In this document: positions 1 through 8,199 of the stretch, piece after piece
Layout: each line of letters begins with the position of its first letter
How positions within the stretch are numbered: position 1 is the stretch's first letter
NCBI GenBank assembly: GCA_017550445.1
Contig: JAFZOV010000118.1
Location: 1-61,593, forward strand
DNA from: Fibrobacter sp.
GTDB lineage: Bacteria > Fibrobacterota > Fibrobacteria > Fibrobacterales > Fibrobacteraceae
Length of the DNA: 61,593 nucleotides
Direction of reading: 5' to 3'
Position numbers and translations under genes: made by a program
Notes under the pieces: model-generated
The model's input: only the letters and a program-made list of their open reading frames with translations
Database searches by the model: none
What the model was told of the DNA's origin: nothing

Positions 1-119
1 AACATGTCCAGGCAGTAATACTTGGGCTTGGACTTATCTTCGCCCGTCTTGAAAGTTTGATGTTCTTCCCAGTAGGCTTGCCACTTGGTTTCGATCTCTT
101 GCGGATTATACTTAGCCAT
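1..119 (-). CDS. leuS: Leucyl-tRNA synthetase, N-terminal fragment
   Basis: Only the first 39 codons lie in the window; the gene continues past the left edge. The N-terminus reads [20 protein letters not shown] and then a K-YYCLDM stretch. This is the hallmark start of LeuRS (E. coli has YRPEEIESKVQLHWDE and KYYCLSM), just before the HIGH-containing catalytic core. LeuRS charges tRNA-Leu in the cytoplasm. A Shine-Dalgarno (AAAAGGAT) sits about 6 nt before the ATG. Upstream lies a long leader of some 380 nt with two hairpins, one followed by a T run, so attenuation is possible. Identity is confident from the N-terminal motif; the rest of the gene is not visible. Confidence 0.85.
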   Translation of the reverse strand, partial: MAKYNPQEIETKWQAYWEEHQTFKTGEDKSKPKYYCLDM

Positions 120-298
120 AGTTCTATCCTTTTAATTTTTTTCGGGGGGAAATTTAGCAAAAGGCGAGAGCCGCGGCAAAACAAATATTGTTTTTGACAT
201 GGCCGAGCCGAGCTAAATGCGCTCCAAAGGAGCGCCAAGATAGAAAAAAGTTCCTTCAAAACAGAAAAATTCTTACACGCTAAAAACAACGAATACAG

Positions 299-336
299 AA
301 AAAAGGAGGCCCCACCACTTGCGCAGCAGGACCTCC
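299..336 (-). terminator. Terminator-like hairpin in the leuS leader (possible attenuator)
   Basis: Read in the leuS direction, GGAGGTCC pairs with GGGCCTCC across a loop of about 15 nt and is followed by six T residues. It lies about 180 nt upstream of the leuS ATG, inside its untranslated leader, so it could be an attenuator rather than a gene end. The position is seen; the regulatory role is inferred. Confidence 0.5.
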
Positions 337-399
337 CGAGGTGTTTGATGGACTCCTAACCCTCAAAACTCTATTTGTAAACAAAGTTACAATAAAGGG

Positions 400-418
400 T
401 ACCCCTTGACAAGGGGTA
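400..418. repeat. Perfect short inverted repeat in the leuS leader
   Basis: TACCCCTT-GAC-AAGGGGTA is a perfect 8-bp palindrome with a 3-nt loop, lying between the metY terminator and the attenuator-like hairpin. It could be an RNA hairpin in the leuS leader or a protein-binding site. Confidence 0.5.
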
Positions 419-501
419 GCTCTGAATTTATTTTATACAAAAAACTTACACTTTATTTGATTTAATTCAAATGTTATTTTATAAGAAATTTCCGGCAAAT
501 T

Positions 502-530
502 AAAAAAATCCCCAGTTACACTGGGGACTA
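502..530 (-). terminator. Rho-independent terminator of metY
   Basis: On the minus strand AGTCCCCAGT pairs with ACTGGGGA around a 3-nt loop and is followed by seven T residues, 37 nt after the metY stop. This is a textbook intrinsic terminator. Confidence 0.85.
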
Positions 531-566
531 AAAATTGTCTAAAAAATCAAGCTTTAAACAAAGAAA

Positions 567-1844
567 TTACACTTTATCCAAAGCCTGCGTGAGGTCAGCG
601 ATGATGTCATCAATATTTTCTATACCCACGCTGAAACGAATCAAGTCAGGAGCGACGCCGGCTTCGATGAGCTGTTCGTCGGTGAGCTGACGGTGAGTGT
701 GGCTAGCCGGGTGCAGCACGCAACTGCGGGCGTCGGCCACGTGGGTCACAATGCAGATCATCTTAAGGCTATCCATGAACTGGATAGACTTTTCACGACC
801 GCCCTTGATGCCGAACGTAAGAACGCCGCACGGGAGACCGCCCTTGAACTGTTTCTGTGCCAATTCGTAGTACTTGTCGCCTTCGAGGCCGGCGTAGTTG
901 ACCCAAGCCACCTTCGGGTGGTTCTTGAGGAACTTGGCGCAAGCGAGAGCGTTTTCACAGTGGCGCGGCATACGCAGGTGAAGCGTTTCGAGACCCAAAT
1001 TCAAAAGGAACGCATTCTGCGGAGACTGGATAGAACCGAAGTCGCGCATGAGCTGAGCGGTTGCCTTCGTAATGTAAGCGCCCTTGCCGAAAGCCTTCGT
1101 GTAGGCGAGGCCGTGGTAGCTCGGATCCGGTTCGGTAAGGCCCTTGAAACGGTCGTGGTTTGCTTCCCAGTCGAAGTTGCCGCTATCAACGATGCAGCCA
1201 CCGACTGCTGTAGCATGACCATCCATGTACTTGGTGGTGGAATGCGTCACGATATCCACACCGAAATCAATCGGGCGGCAGAGAATCGGAGTCGGGAAAG
1301 TGTTGTCGACAATCATCGGAACGCCGTGCTTGTGAGCAAGGTCAGCAAAGCGCTTGAGGTCCAGAACCTTGCCAGCCGGGTTTGCAACTGTTTCACCGAA
1401 GAAGCACTTGGTGTTCGGACGGAAAGCCTTTTCGATTTCTTCGTCGCTGGCGTCCTGGTCGACGAACGTGCATTCGATGCCAAGCTTCTTCATGGTAACG
1501 CTGAAGAGGTTGCTCGTGCCGCCGTAAATGGCAGAAGTGCTGATGAAGTGGTCACCGGCTTCGCAGATGTTGAACACGGCGTAGAAATTTGCGGCCTGAC
1601 CGGAGCTGGTAAGCATGGCAGCGACACCGCCTTCGAGAGCAGCAATCTTGGAAGCCACGGCATCGTTGGTCGGGTTCTGCAGGCGCGTGTAGAAGTAACC
1701 GCTAGCCTTCAGGTCGAAAAGATCCGCCATGTCGTTGGTGGTTTCGTACTTGAAAGTGGTGCTCTGGTAGATGGGGAGTACGCGCGGTTCGCCGTTTTTC
1801 GGCTGCCAGCCGCCCTGAACGCACAAAGTTTCAGTCTTTGCCAT
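567..1844 (-). CDS. metY: O-acetylhomoserine sulfhydrylase (PLP enzyme)
   Basis: This 425-aa cytoplasmic enzyme belongs to the Cys/Met-metabolism PLP family. Members of this subgroup convert O-acetylhomoserine plus sulfide to homocysteine in methionine synthesis. The PLP lysine is K205 in THSTTKYMDGH. Other family marks are the early YxSTTF segment, YTRLQNPT near residue 53, DNTFPTPILCRPIDFG near 180, and the C-terminal ASHTH and RFSVGIENIDD. The length of about 425 aa fits MetY better than the shorter cystathionine gamma-synthases. AGAGG lies 9 nt before the ATG. The gene diverges from the ABC importer operon across 390 nt and ends in an intrinsic terminator. Cystathionine or methionine gamma-lyase activity cannot be excluded from sequence. 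Confidence 0.9.
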   Translation of the reverse strand: MAKTETLCVQGGWQPKNGEPRVLPIYQSTTFKYETTNDMADLFDLKASGYFYTRLQNPTNDAVASKIAALEGGVAAMLTSSGQAANFYAVFNICEAGDHFISTSAIYGGTSNLFSVTMKKLGIECTFVDQDASDEEIEKAFRPNTKCFFGETVANPAGKVLDLKRFADLAHKHGVPMIVDNTFPTPILCRPIDFGVDIVTHSTTKYMDGHATAVGGCIVDSGNFDWEANHDRFKGLTEPDPSYHGLAYTKAFGKGAYITKATAQLMRDFGSIQSPQNAFLLNLGLETLHLRMPRHCENALACAKFLKNHPKVAWVNYAGLEGDKYYELAQKQFKGGLPCGVLTFGIKGGREKSIQFMDSLKMICIVTHVADARSCVLHPASHTHRQLTDEQLIEAGVAPDLIRFSVGIENIDDIIADLTQALDKV

Positions 1845-1876
1845 GATTAAAGCCTCTTGTTAAAAACTCATTTATA

Positions 1877-2005
1877 TATAGATAGCAGGCCTTTTCAAAC
1901 CGACTAACATATTTTGTTTATAGATAAATATAGAAAAAGGCTATTCCTTGTCAATGCATTTATGTAAATATCTGCATATATAATTTCGATAGCTACTTAT
2001 AGATA
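1877..2005. promoter_or_regulatory. Three TATAGATA repeats between metY and the ABC operon
   Basis: The octamer TATAGATA occurs at 1877, 1919 and 1998 in the divergent intergenic region. The first spacing is 42 nt, about four helical turns. The sites flank the metY start and could bind a shared regulator. The region is AT-rich, so chance occurrence is possible. Confidence 0.3.
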
Positions 2006-2165
2006 AAAGTTATAACCGTTTTTATGGGAAACCTTTCAAATACGGACAAAGTAAACATTCCGGTCTGTAAATTTCTGTAATCATTTGTTCGCTAATTCCT
2101 TGACCTTTAGCGATTTGTAAACACTATTTTCTAAAACTCCACAAACAATCATTTTTTTTAAATCT

Positions 2166-2171
2166 ATATTA
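2166..2171 (+). promoter_or_regulatory. Probable -10 box of the ABC importer operon
   Basis: TATATT lies 67 nt before the first gene of the operon and gives a leader of about 60 nt. No clear -35 box is seen. The leader carries a 14-nt tandem repeat. Confidence 0.45.
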
Positions 2172-2184
2172 CGAGAGAATTTTT

Positions 2185-2212
2185 TCACACTAAGCTTTTC
2201 ACATTAAGCTTA
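2185..2212 (+). repeat. Two 14-nt tandem units (two heptads each) in the operon leader
   Basis: TTCACACTAAGCTT is followed directly by TTCACATTAAGCTT, differing at one base. The period of 14 is twice the 7-nt period of the other intergenic tandem repeats in this window. Confidence 0.7.
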
Positions 2213-2237
2213 TTAAAGCTCATAAAAGAGGACACAC

Positions 2238-4064
2238 ATGATTGGACTTAAATCGATTGCCAAGACGGCGCTTGCGCTCTCGGCATCCGGTGCACTCCTT
2301 TCGGGTTGCGGCGACGCTTCTTCGGAAGGTGATCTGGGTGGCGCGCTTCCCCGTCAACAGACGCTGTACTTGTCGGGCCAGCAGAATGATGCTCCGGGTT
2401 CTTTTAACCCGCTAGCAGAAAGCTGGATGGCTTCCTGGCCGGTAGGCGGACGCTTCAACCTCATGTACGAACCGCTCATCACGTACAACTCCCTGAACGG
2501 TCAGATTGAACCCCTTCTGGGCACCTTGGTCGAGGAACTCTCCAATAACGACTCTATCGTTGTGGACCTGAACCCCGCCGCCAAGTGGAGCGATGGCAAG
2601 CCGGTAACCTCCGTGGACGTGACCTTCATGTTCCTGCGCGGATCCATCAACTCTACCGAACAGATTTCCGCAATCCATATCGATACCCTGCAGAAGAACG
2701 AAGACGGCACCGTTGCCGAACGTCTCTCCTTCATGGTCGCCAAGGACAAGCGTAACAACCCGCTTACCGTGCGCGACATGTTGCAGTCCACCCGTATCGC
2801 TCCGTCCCACGTGTTCGAACCCTTGATCAAGGAAAAGGGCCTGGACGAAACGAAGAAACTCCCCATGGACCAGAATCCGATTGTTTCCGGCCCGTACAAC
2901 CTCCGCAGCGCCGACCCGAACAAGATTATTCTTGAACGTCGCGACGACTACTGGGGCAATGCTGCCCTCCACAACGGTCAGCTCCCGGCTCCGAAATTCA
3001 TTGTTCACCCGATTTACAAGAACAACGAACACAACACGATTGCTATGCGCGAAGGCAACCTCGACGCATCCCAGAGCTTCATTCCGCGTATTGCACGTAA
3101 GGCATCTGCCGGCGTCCACACCTGGTGGAACGAACCGCCTTATTTCCGCCCGGGTGCAATGCCCATGCTCGTGATCAACACTCTTAAGGAACCCCTGAAC
3201 GACAAGCGCTTCCGTCGTGCCTTGGCTACCGCCATCGACTACAACGCTCTCCGCCAGTTCGCTGTTTCCAACTACACCTCTACCCTTAAGGCCGGCCTTA
3301 TCATGCCGACGGACCTCGAAGGCAAGTACATTGTCGACGAAGACCTCGAAAAGTACGGCGTGAACCTCGGCATCAGCGACGAAGCCGAACGCCTCGCCGC
3401 CGTGAAGCAGATTCTTTCCGAAGCCGGTTTCAAGTCCGTGTTCAATGACGACGGTACCTTGGACCACATGGAAAATGCCAAGGGCGAAAAGCTCCCGACT
3501 CTCTACATCACTAGCCCGAACGGCTGGACTGACTGGGAAGCCATGGTGACTATCGCTGTGGAAGGTATGCGTAAGGCCGGTATCGATATCCGCGAAGGCT
3601 TTGTGGACGGCGGTTCTTACTGGCCGGCCATGGGTCTTGGCAACTTTGACCTCGTGATGCACAAGCCGGTTGCAGACGTCACCCCGTCTCTTCCGTGGAG
3701 CCGCTTCAACGAAATCATGGCCGCTCGTGACTGGCAACCGCTTGGCGCCTGGGCAGGCGTGAACATCGGCCGTTACAACCAGCCGGGTTCCGAAGGCTTC
3801 CGCCCCGAAGTGGACCAGCTCCTTTCCGCTATTCCTCTGATGACGGATTCTACCGAAATCGCAAAGGCTTACCGCGAACTCAACAAGATCTTTATGGAAG
3901 ACCAGCCCTCTATTCCGCTGGTTTACCTGCCTGAACAGTTCTACGAATTCAGCGATCGCGTGTGGACCAACTGGCCCACTGCCGAAAACCCGTATGCTCC
4001 GGCCCAGCTCCCCTGGGTTGCTTCGGGCACCAAGATCCTCTGGAACTTAAAGCTTGCTAAATAA
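2238..4064 (+). CDS. ABC importer substrate-binding lipoprotein, family 5
   Basis: This 608-aa periplasmic binding protein belongs to the SBP_bac_5 (DppA/OppA) family, which captures peptides or, in some bacteria, oligosaccharides for import. The N-terminus is a lipoprotein signal with lipobox LLSGC, so Cys24 would be lipidated. Family marks are the segment MYEPLITYNSLNGQIEPLLG near residue 75, AAKWSDGKPVTSVDVTF, and NDKRFRRALATAIDYNALR. A Shine-Dalgarno GAGG lies 7 nt before the ATG. It is the first gene of a five-gene operon that supplies all importer parts. Substrate cannot be told from sequence; the GH9 glucanase just downstream makes cellodextrins a possibility, but peptides are the family default. 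Confidence 0.9.
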   Translation: MIGLKSIAKTALALSASGALLSGCGDASSEGDLGGALPRQQTLYLSGQQNDAPGSFNPLAESWMASWPVGGRFNLMYEPLITYNSLNGQIEPLLGTLVEELSNNDSIVVDLNPAAKWSDGKPVTSVDVTFMFLRGSINSTEQISAIHIDTLQKNEDGTVAERLSFMVAKDKRNNPLTVRDMLQSTRIAPSHVFEPLIKEKGLDETKKLPMDQNPIVSGPYNLRSADPNKIILERRDDYWGNAALHNGQLPAPKFIVHPIYKNNEHNTIAMREGNLDASQSFIPRIARKASAGVHTWWNEPPYFRPGAMPMLVINTLKEPLNDKRFRRALATAIDYNALRQFAVSNYTSTLKAGLIMPTDLEGKYIVDEDLEKYGVNLGISDEAERLAAVKQILSEAGFKSVFNDDGTLDHMENAKGEKLPTLYITSPNGWTDWEAMVTIAVEGMRKAGIDIREGFVDGGSYWPAMGLGNFDLVMHKPVADVTPSLPWSRFNEIMAARDWQPLGAWAGVNIGRYNQPGSEGFRPEVDQLLSAIPLMTDSTEIAKAYRELNKIFMEDQPSIPLVYLPEQFYEFSDRVWTNWPTAENPYAPAQLPWVASGTKILWNLKLAK

Positions 4065-4081
4065 AGGTTAAAGGAATACAA

Positions 4082-5458
4082 ATGCTTAAACAATATCCTA
4101 TGCTACGCTATGTCCTGCAGAAGGGGTTCTGGTATCTCCTGACCTTCATTTTTGCAGTGGCATTGAACTTCGCCTTGCCGCGTCTTGGCGATAACAACCC
4201 GGTCGACATTATCATGGGTCAGGCCGGTAAGGGTCTTTCTCCGACTGAAGCCCAGAAGAAGAAAGCCGAACTCTTGGTTTCCTTCGGTATGGCCGAACTG
4301 GACGACCAGGGTAACGTGATTTACGAACCGGAAGTCGACGAAAACGGCCAGATGGTTACCCGCAAGGTTCCCAAGCTCGACGAAAACGGCGCCCCGGTGT
4401 TGGTGACTGTAAAGGAAACCAACGAAGACGGCACTCCGAAGATGGTTGAACGCCAGAAGGTTGACGCCGATGGCAAGCCGATCTTCGAAGAAAAGCCCGT
4501 AATCGACGAAAAGGGCAAGCCCGTGATGGAAAAGAAGGGCAAGAAGAAGGTCCAGAAGGTCGAACAGGTTGCCGTCATGGAACAGGTCCAGGCCGAACGC
4601 CAGGACACCGTGATGGTTGACGAAGTCGTCCTCAAGACCGACCCGAAGCTCTCTTCCGCATTCTCCCAGTTCCTCCGCTACATCGGCAACGTGTTCAAGG
4701 GTGACCTCGGTCTCTCTTACCAGAACAACGAACCGGTGACCAACGTGATTAAGAAGTCCCTCCCGTGGACGCTCCTCATCCAGGCTCCGACCATTTTGCT
4801 CGGCTGGATCATTGGTAACTTGCTTGGTGCCTTCGCTGCTTACAAGCGCGGCATCTTCGACAAAGTGTTCTTTCCCTGCGCCATGTTCCTGAACGGTGTG
4901 CCGTACTTCGTGTTCGGTATGCTCCTCGTGGCAATGTTCTCCATCACGCTCGGCTGGTTCCCGGCTATGGGTGCTTACAGCTCCGACATTCCGGAACTCA
5001 CCTTCTCCTGGACCTGCATCAAGAGTGTCGCTTGGTACTACATCCTCCCGTTCTTCAGCTGCTTCCCGATTCTTCTTTCGGGTCAGGCAACGGGTATGCG
5101 TTCCATGTCGATTTATGAACTCGGTACCGACTACATGAAGTACGCCAAGTGGCTCGGTCTTCGCGAAGGCAAGATCATCAGCTACGTGTTCCGTAACGCT
5201 ATGCTTCCGCAGCTCACCGGTCTTGCACAGAGCCTCGGTGCCATGGTGGGTGGCGCACTCATTACCGAAATGATCTTCTCTTATCCGGGCCTCGGTATGG
5301 CTATGCTCAACGCCATCCAGAAGAACGACTACGCAACGATTCAGGGTTGTACGCTCATGATTTCGACCTGCGTGCTCGTGGCCAACTACGCCGTTGACGT
5401 GCTCATCGCCGTGTTCGATCCGCGCGTGAAGGCCGGTCTCCAAATGGGAGGTAAGTAA
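4082..5458 (+). CDS. ABC importer permease, OppB/DppB type, with repeat insertion
   Basis: This 458-aa inner-membrane subunit is about 120 residues longer than usual OppB/DppB permeases. The first membrane helix is at about 15-32. The remaining helices and the coupling loop (EAA-like segment around LGLREGKIISYVFRNAMLPQ) are in the C-terminal half. The extra length is a charged block at about 72-185 in the periplasmic loop after helix 1. It contains a 14-residue repeat with D-x-x-G, starting at about residues 74, 86, 100, 114, 128 and 142, then a lysine-rich stretch. Family assignment is firm. The insertion may contact the binding protein or cell wall, which is inference. AAAGGA precedes the ATG by about 7 nt. 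Confidence 0.88.
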   Translation: MLKQYPMLRYVLQKGFWYLLTFIFAVALNFALPRLGDNNPVDIIMGQAGKGLSPTEAQKKKAELLVSFGMAELDDQGNVIYEPEVDENGQMVTRKVPKLDENGAPVLVTVKETNEDGTPKMVERQKVDADGKPIFEEKPVIDEKGKPVMEKKGKKKVQKVEQVAVMEQVQAERQDTVMVDEVVLKTDPKLSSAFSQFLRYIGNVFKGDLGLSYQNNEPVTNVIKKSLPWTLLIQAPTILLGWIIGNLLGAFAAYKRGIFDKVFFPCAMFLNGVPYFVFGMLLVAMFSITLGWFPAMGAYSSDIPELTFSWTCIKSVAWYYILPFFSCFPILLSGQATGMRSMSIYELGTDYMKYAKWLGLREGKIISYVFRNAMLPQLTGLAQSLGAMVGGALITEMIFSYPGLGMAMLNAIQKNDYATIQGCTLMISTCVLVANYAVDVLIAVFDPRVKAGLQMGGK

Positions 5459-5460
5459 TT

Positions 5461-6306
5461 ATGTTGAAACTCTTAAGAAACCTTCTCAAGTCCCCGATGT
5501 TCGTCATCGGTATCTCGATCTTCGTGCTTACGCTCCTGATCGCGCTCTTTGGACCTCTCTTCTACAGTGTCGATACTCACGCCCGTGACATTCTCGCTGG
5601 CCCGTACGCTGGTTCTTCTGCCGAACACTTGCTCGGCACCGACCACCTTGGCCGTGACTATGTGTCCCTGTTGATCGCCGGCCTCCGCAGCTCCCTTTAT
5701 GTGGGCTTTGTGGCTGGTATCATTGCAACCACGATCGGTGTGCTTATCGGTTTGTTCGGCGGTTTCCGCGGCGGCTGGATTGACGAAGTTCTGAACATGT
5801 TCACGAACCTCTTCATCGTGATTCCGCAGTTCGTGATTCTCGTGCTCATCAGCTCTGCTGTGAAGGACGGCCGCTCTCTCACCTTGATTGGTCTCATCAT
5901 CGGTCTTACCGCTTGGAGCTGGTCTGCTCGTGCCGTGCGCGCCCAGGCTTCTTCTCTCCGTAGCCGCGACCACATCGCCCTTGCCCGCATTAACGGTGCA
6001 TCGACTTTGACGATCGTGATCAAGCATGTGCTTCCGTACTTGCTCTCTTACGTGTTCATGGTGTTCATCATGCAGGTGGGTTCCGGTATTCTTTCCGAAG
6101 CTTCTATCTCCATGATTGGCCTTGGCCCTGTCGATACGACTAGCCTCGGTATCATCTTGAACCAGGCAAAGGACAACGGCGCTCTTGCCGACTCCATCTG
6201 GATTGCCTTTATCCCGGCTACCCTGGTGGTGACCCTTACGGTGTTTGCCCTTTACCTCATCAATACTTCTATGGAAGGCGTCTTTAACCCGCGTCTGCGC
6301 AAATAA
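5461..6306 (+). CDS. ABC importer permease, OppC/DppC type
   Basis: This 281-aa partner permease has an N-terminal helix (FVIGISIFVLTLLIALFGPL), then the typical LLGTDHLGRDYVSLLIAGLRSSL segment of OppC/DppC proteins and four to five further helices. The coupling loop is near SSLRSRDHIALARINGAS. It starts 2 nt after the OppB stop, with GGAGG inside the end of that gene, so the two are translationally linked. With the preceding gene it forms the membrane channel of the importer. No oddities are seen. Confidence 0.9.
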   Translation: MLKLLRNLLKSPMFVIGISIFVLTLLIALFGPLFYSVDTHARDILAGPYAGSSAEHLLGTDHLGRDYVSLLIAGLRSSLYVGFVAGIIATTIGVLIGLFGGFRGGWIDEVLNMFTNLFIVIPQFVILVLISSAVKDGRSLTLIGLIIGLTAWSWSARAVRAQASSLRSRDHIALARINGASTLTIVIKHVLPYLLSYVFMVFIMQVGSGILSEASISMIGLGPVDTTSLGIILNQAKDNGALADSIWIAFIPATLVVTLTVFALYLINTSMEGVFNPRLRK

Positions 6307-6317
6307 GAGGTAACGAA

Positions 6318-7316
6318 ATGTCTGAAAATGTATTTGAAGTAGAAAATCTCGGCCTCTATTACCTTGGCTGTTTCGGCGACAAGACTCATGCCGTGACGGA
6401 TGTGTCCTTCTCTATGAAGAAGGGTGAAATCCTCGGTATCGCAGGTGAATCTGGTTGTGGTAAGTCCACCTTGGTGTCTGGCCTTATGGGCATGTGCATT
6501 CCGCCGCTTTACCCCGAAAAGGGTGACGTGCGTGTGCGCGTCGGCGACCACATGGAATCCCTGATGCACCGCAAGCTCGAAGATGTTCGTGCGAACGTCT
6601 TGGCTCAGCAGGTTTCCATGATTCCGCAGGGCGCATTCAACGCCTTGAACCCGGTTCGCAAGATTAAGGATATCGCTGCAGACGTGATTGCAGCCCACCA
6701 GCAGCCGGGCAAGAAGCTCGACAGCAAGGAAATCTACGACCGTCTTTGCGAACGTTTCGACTTGTTCGGAATGGACACCAAGCGCGTGCTGAACTCCTAC
6801 CCGATTCAGCTTACCGCCGGTGAACGCCAGCGTTCCGTGATCGGTATTTCCACCCTGCTCAACCCGCAGATGGTGATCGCTGACGAACCGACTTCCGCTC
6901 TGGACGTTTCTACCCAGAAGGAAGTGATCAAGATGATCTTTGATCTTCTTGACAAGGGCATCTTCTCTACGATGATCTTCATCACCCACGAACTTCCGCT
7001 CCTGTACCACGTGGCAGACAATATCGCCATCATGTACGCCGGCGAAATCGTGGAATACGGTACCGCTGACCAGGTCGTCAAGGACCCGCGTCACCCCTAC
7101 ACCCAGGCCCTCATGGGCGCCATGCTTTCTACCGAAGCCTCCCAGCGTACTCGCCATCCGGTGGCTATCGAAGGCGCTCCTCCGAGCCTCAAGAACAAGA
7201 TCGTGGGTTGCCGCTTTGCACCCCGTTGCAAGAAGGCATGCCCCGACTGCAAGAAGAATACCCAGAACATCCGCATTGTAGGCGACCGTCAAGTGAGGTG
7301 CGATTATGCTGTCTGA
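6318..7316 (+). CDS. ABC importer ATPase, OppD/DppD type, atypical signature motif
   Basis: This 332-aa ATP-binding subunit has Walker A GESGCGKST at 43-51, Walker B and D-loop in VIADEPTSALD, and the switch histidine in FITHELPLL. The C-terminal cysteine-rich tail (GCRFAPRCKKACPDCKK) is the oligopeptide-transporter C-terminal extension. The ABC signature, normally LSGGQ or FSGGM, reads LTAGERQR here, which is unusual. GAGG lies 7 nt before the ATG. The gene overlaps the next one by 11 nt, so the two ATPases are probably made in equal amounts. Confidence 0.88.
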   Translation: MSENVFEVENLGLYYLGCFGDKTHAVTDVSFSMKKGEILGIAGESGCGKSTLVSGLMGMCIPPLYPEKGDVRVRVGDHMESLMHRKLEDVRANVLAQQVSMIPQGAFNALNPVRKIKDIAADVIAAHQQPGKKLDSKEIYDRLCERFDLFGMDTKRVLNSYPIQLTAGERQRSVIGISTLLNPQMVIADEPTSALDVSTQKEVIKMIFDLLDKGIFSTMIFITHELPLLYHVADNIAIMYAGEIVEYGTADQVVKDPRHPYTQALMGAMLSTEASQRTRHPVAIEGAPPSLKNKIVGCRFAPRCKKACPDCKKNTQNIRIVGDRQVRCDYAV

Positions 7317-8118
7317 TAAACCCGTTGTATTTTCTGCCAAACGCATCAGCAAGGATTTTGGTGCCGGCAAGACCCTCAAGACCGCCGTCAAGGACGTTTC
7401 CTTCGACATCTATGACGAAGAATTCATCTCCATCGTGGGTGGTTCGGGCTGCGGTAAGTCCGTGCTCGCCAAGATCATGCTCGGCCTTTACAAGCCGACT
7501 CGCGGCCAGTTCCTGTATCGCGACAAGCCCATCAAGAACCTGAAGGCTCACTGGAACGAAGTGCAGTCTGTGTTCCAGGATCCGTTCGGATGCTTCAACC
7601 AGTTCTTCACCATCCGTAGCCAGCTTGAAGACGCTCTCAACATCCTCAAGGACAAGCCGAGCAAGGAAGAAGTCCGCCGCCGCGTGGACGAAGGCTTGAT
7701 GGCTGTGAACGTGAAGCCCGAAGATATCGAAGGCAAGTACCCGTTCGAACTTTCCGGCGGTCAGATGCAGCGTATGCTTTTGGCCCGTATCTTCGCGCTG
7801 CGTCCGAAGGTTTTGATCGCTGACGAAGCCACCTCCATGGTGGACGCCTGCGTGCGTGCAAACATTCTCGATTACTTGCGTAAGTTGAAAGACGAACTCA
7901 AGATGACCGTGGTGTTCGTGACTCACGATATCGGTCTTGCAAACTACGTTTCTGACCGTATCTTCATCATGCACGATGGTAAGATCGTGAACCAGGGTAC
8001 TCCTGCTGAAGTGCTCGACAACACGACCGAACCGCACACGCTCAAGCTGCTCGACGATATCCCGGAAGTCCACAAGACCGAATGGATCAAGAACAGCCAT
8101 CGTAGCAAGAAAGGCTAA
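7306..8118 (+). CDS. ABC importer ATPase, OppF/DppF type
   Basis: This 270-aa second ATP-binding subunit has Walker A GGSGCGKSV near residue 47, a canonical LSGGQMQR signature, Walker B VLIADEATSMVD and the switch histidine in FVTHDIGLA. It is shorter than typical OppF (about 320 aa) and lacks the cysteine-rich C-terminal extension. The start overlaps the end of the OppD-type gene, with a GAGG about 8 nt before the ATG. The canonical signature contrasts with the altered one in its partner, so the two nucleotide sites may be unequal. An intrinsic terminator follows. Confidence 0.88.
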   Translation: MLSDKPVVFSAKRISKDFGAGKTLKTAVKDVSFDIYDEEFISIVGGSGCGKSVLAKIMLGLYKPTRGQFLYRDKPIKNLKAHWNEVQSVFQDPFGCFNQFFTIRSQLEDALNILKDKPSKEEVRRRVDEGLMAVNVKPEDIEGKYPFELSGGQMQRMLLARIFALRPKVLIADEATSMVDACVRANILDYLRKLKDELKMTVVFVTHDIGLANYVSDRIFIMHDGKIVNQGTPAEVLDNTTEPHTLKLLDDIPEVHKTEWIKNSHRSKKG

Positions 8119-8153
8119 TAAGAGCCCTGTTTTCCGCTGAAAACAGAAAATCA

Positions 8154-8184
8154 CCCCCTGGAATATTTATTCCGGGGGTTTTTT
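8154..8184 (+). terminator. Rho-independent terminator of the ABC operon
   Basis: CCCCCTGGAA pairs with TTCCGGGGG around a short AT loop, followed by six T residues, 36 nt after the last operon gene. Confidence 0.9.
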
Positions 8185-8187
8185 AGG

Positions 8188-8199
8188 TATATTCTAGGT
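8188..8199 (+). promoter_or_regulatory. -10 box placed for a leaderless GH9 transcript
   Basis: TATATT at 8188-8193 ends 6 nt before the ATG at 8200. No Shine-Dalgarno fits in between, and the preceding terminator ends only 4 nt upstream, so transcription most likely starts at or next to the ATG. Confidence 0.65.

Noticed and set aside
120..501. T-box riboswitch in the leuS leader
   Set aside because: No conserved T-box sequence or specifier-loop arrangement is recognisable; only the terminator-like hairpin is supported.
693..1850. 385-codon plus-strand open frame over metY
   Set aside because: It is the antisense shadow of metY. The minus-strand frame has all PLP-enzyme motifs, a Shine-Dalgarno and a terminator; the plus frame has none.
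1851..2237. SAM riboswitch upstream of metY
   Set aside because: The metY leader is short and AT-rich, without a conserved multi-helix junction or an antiterminator.
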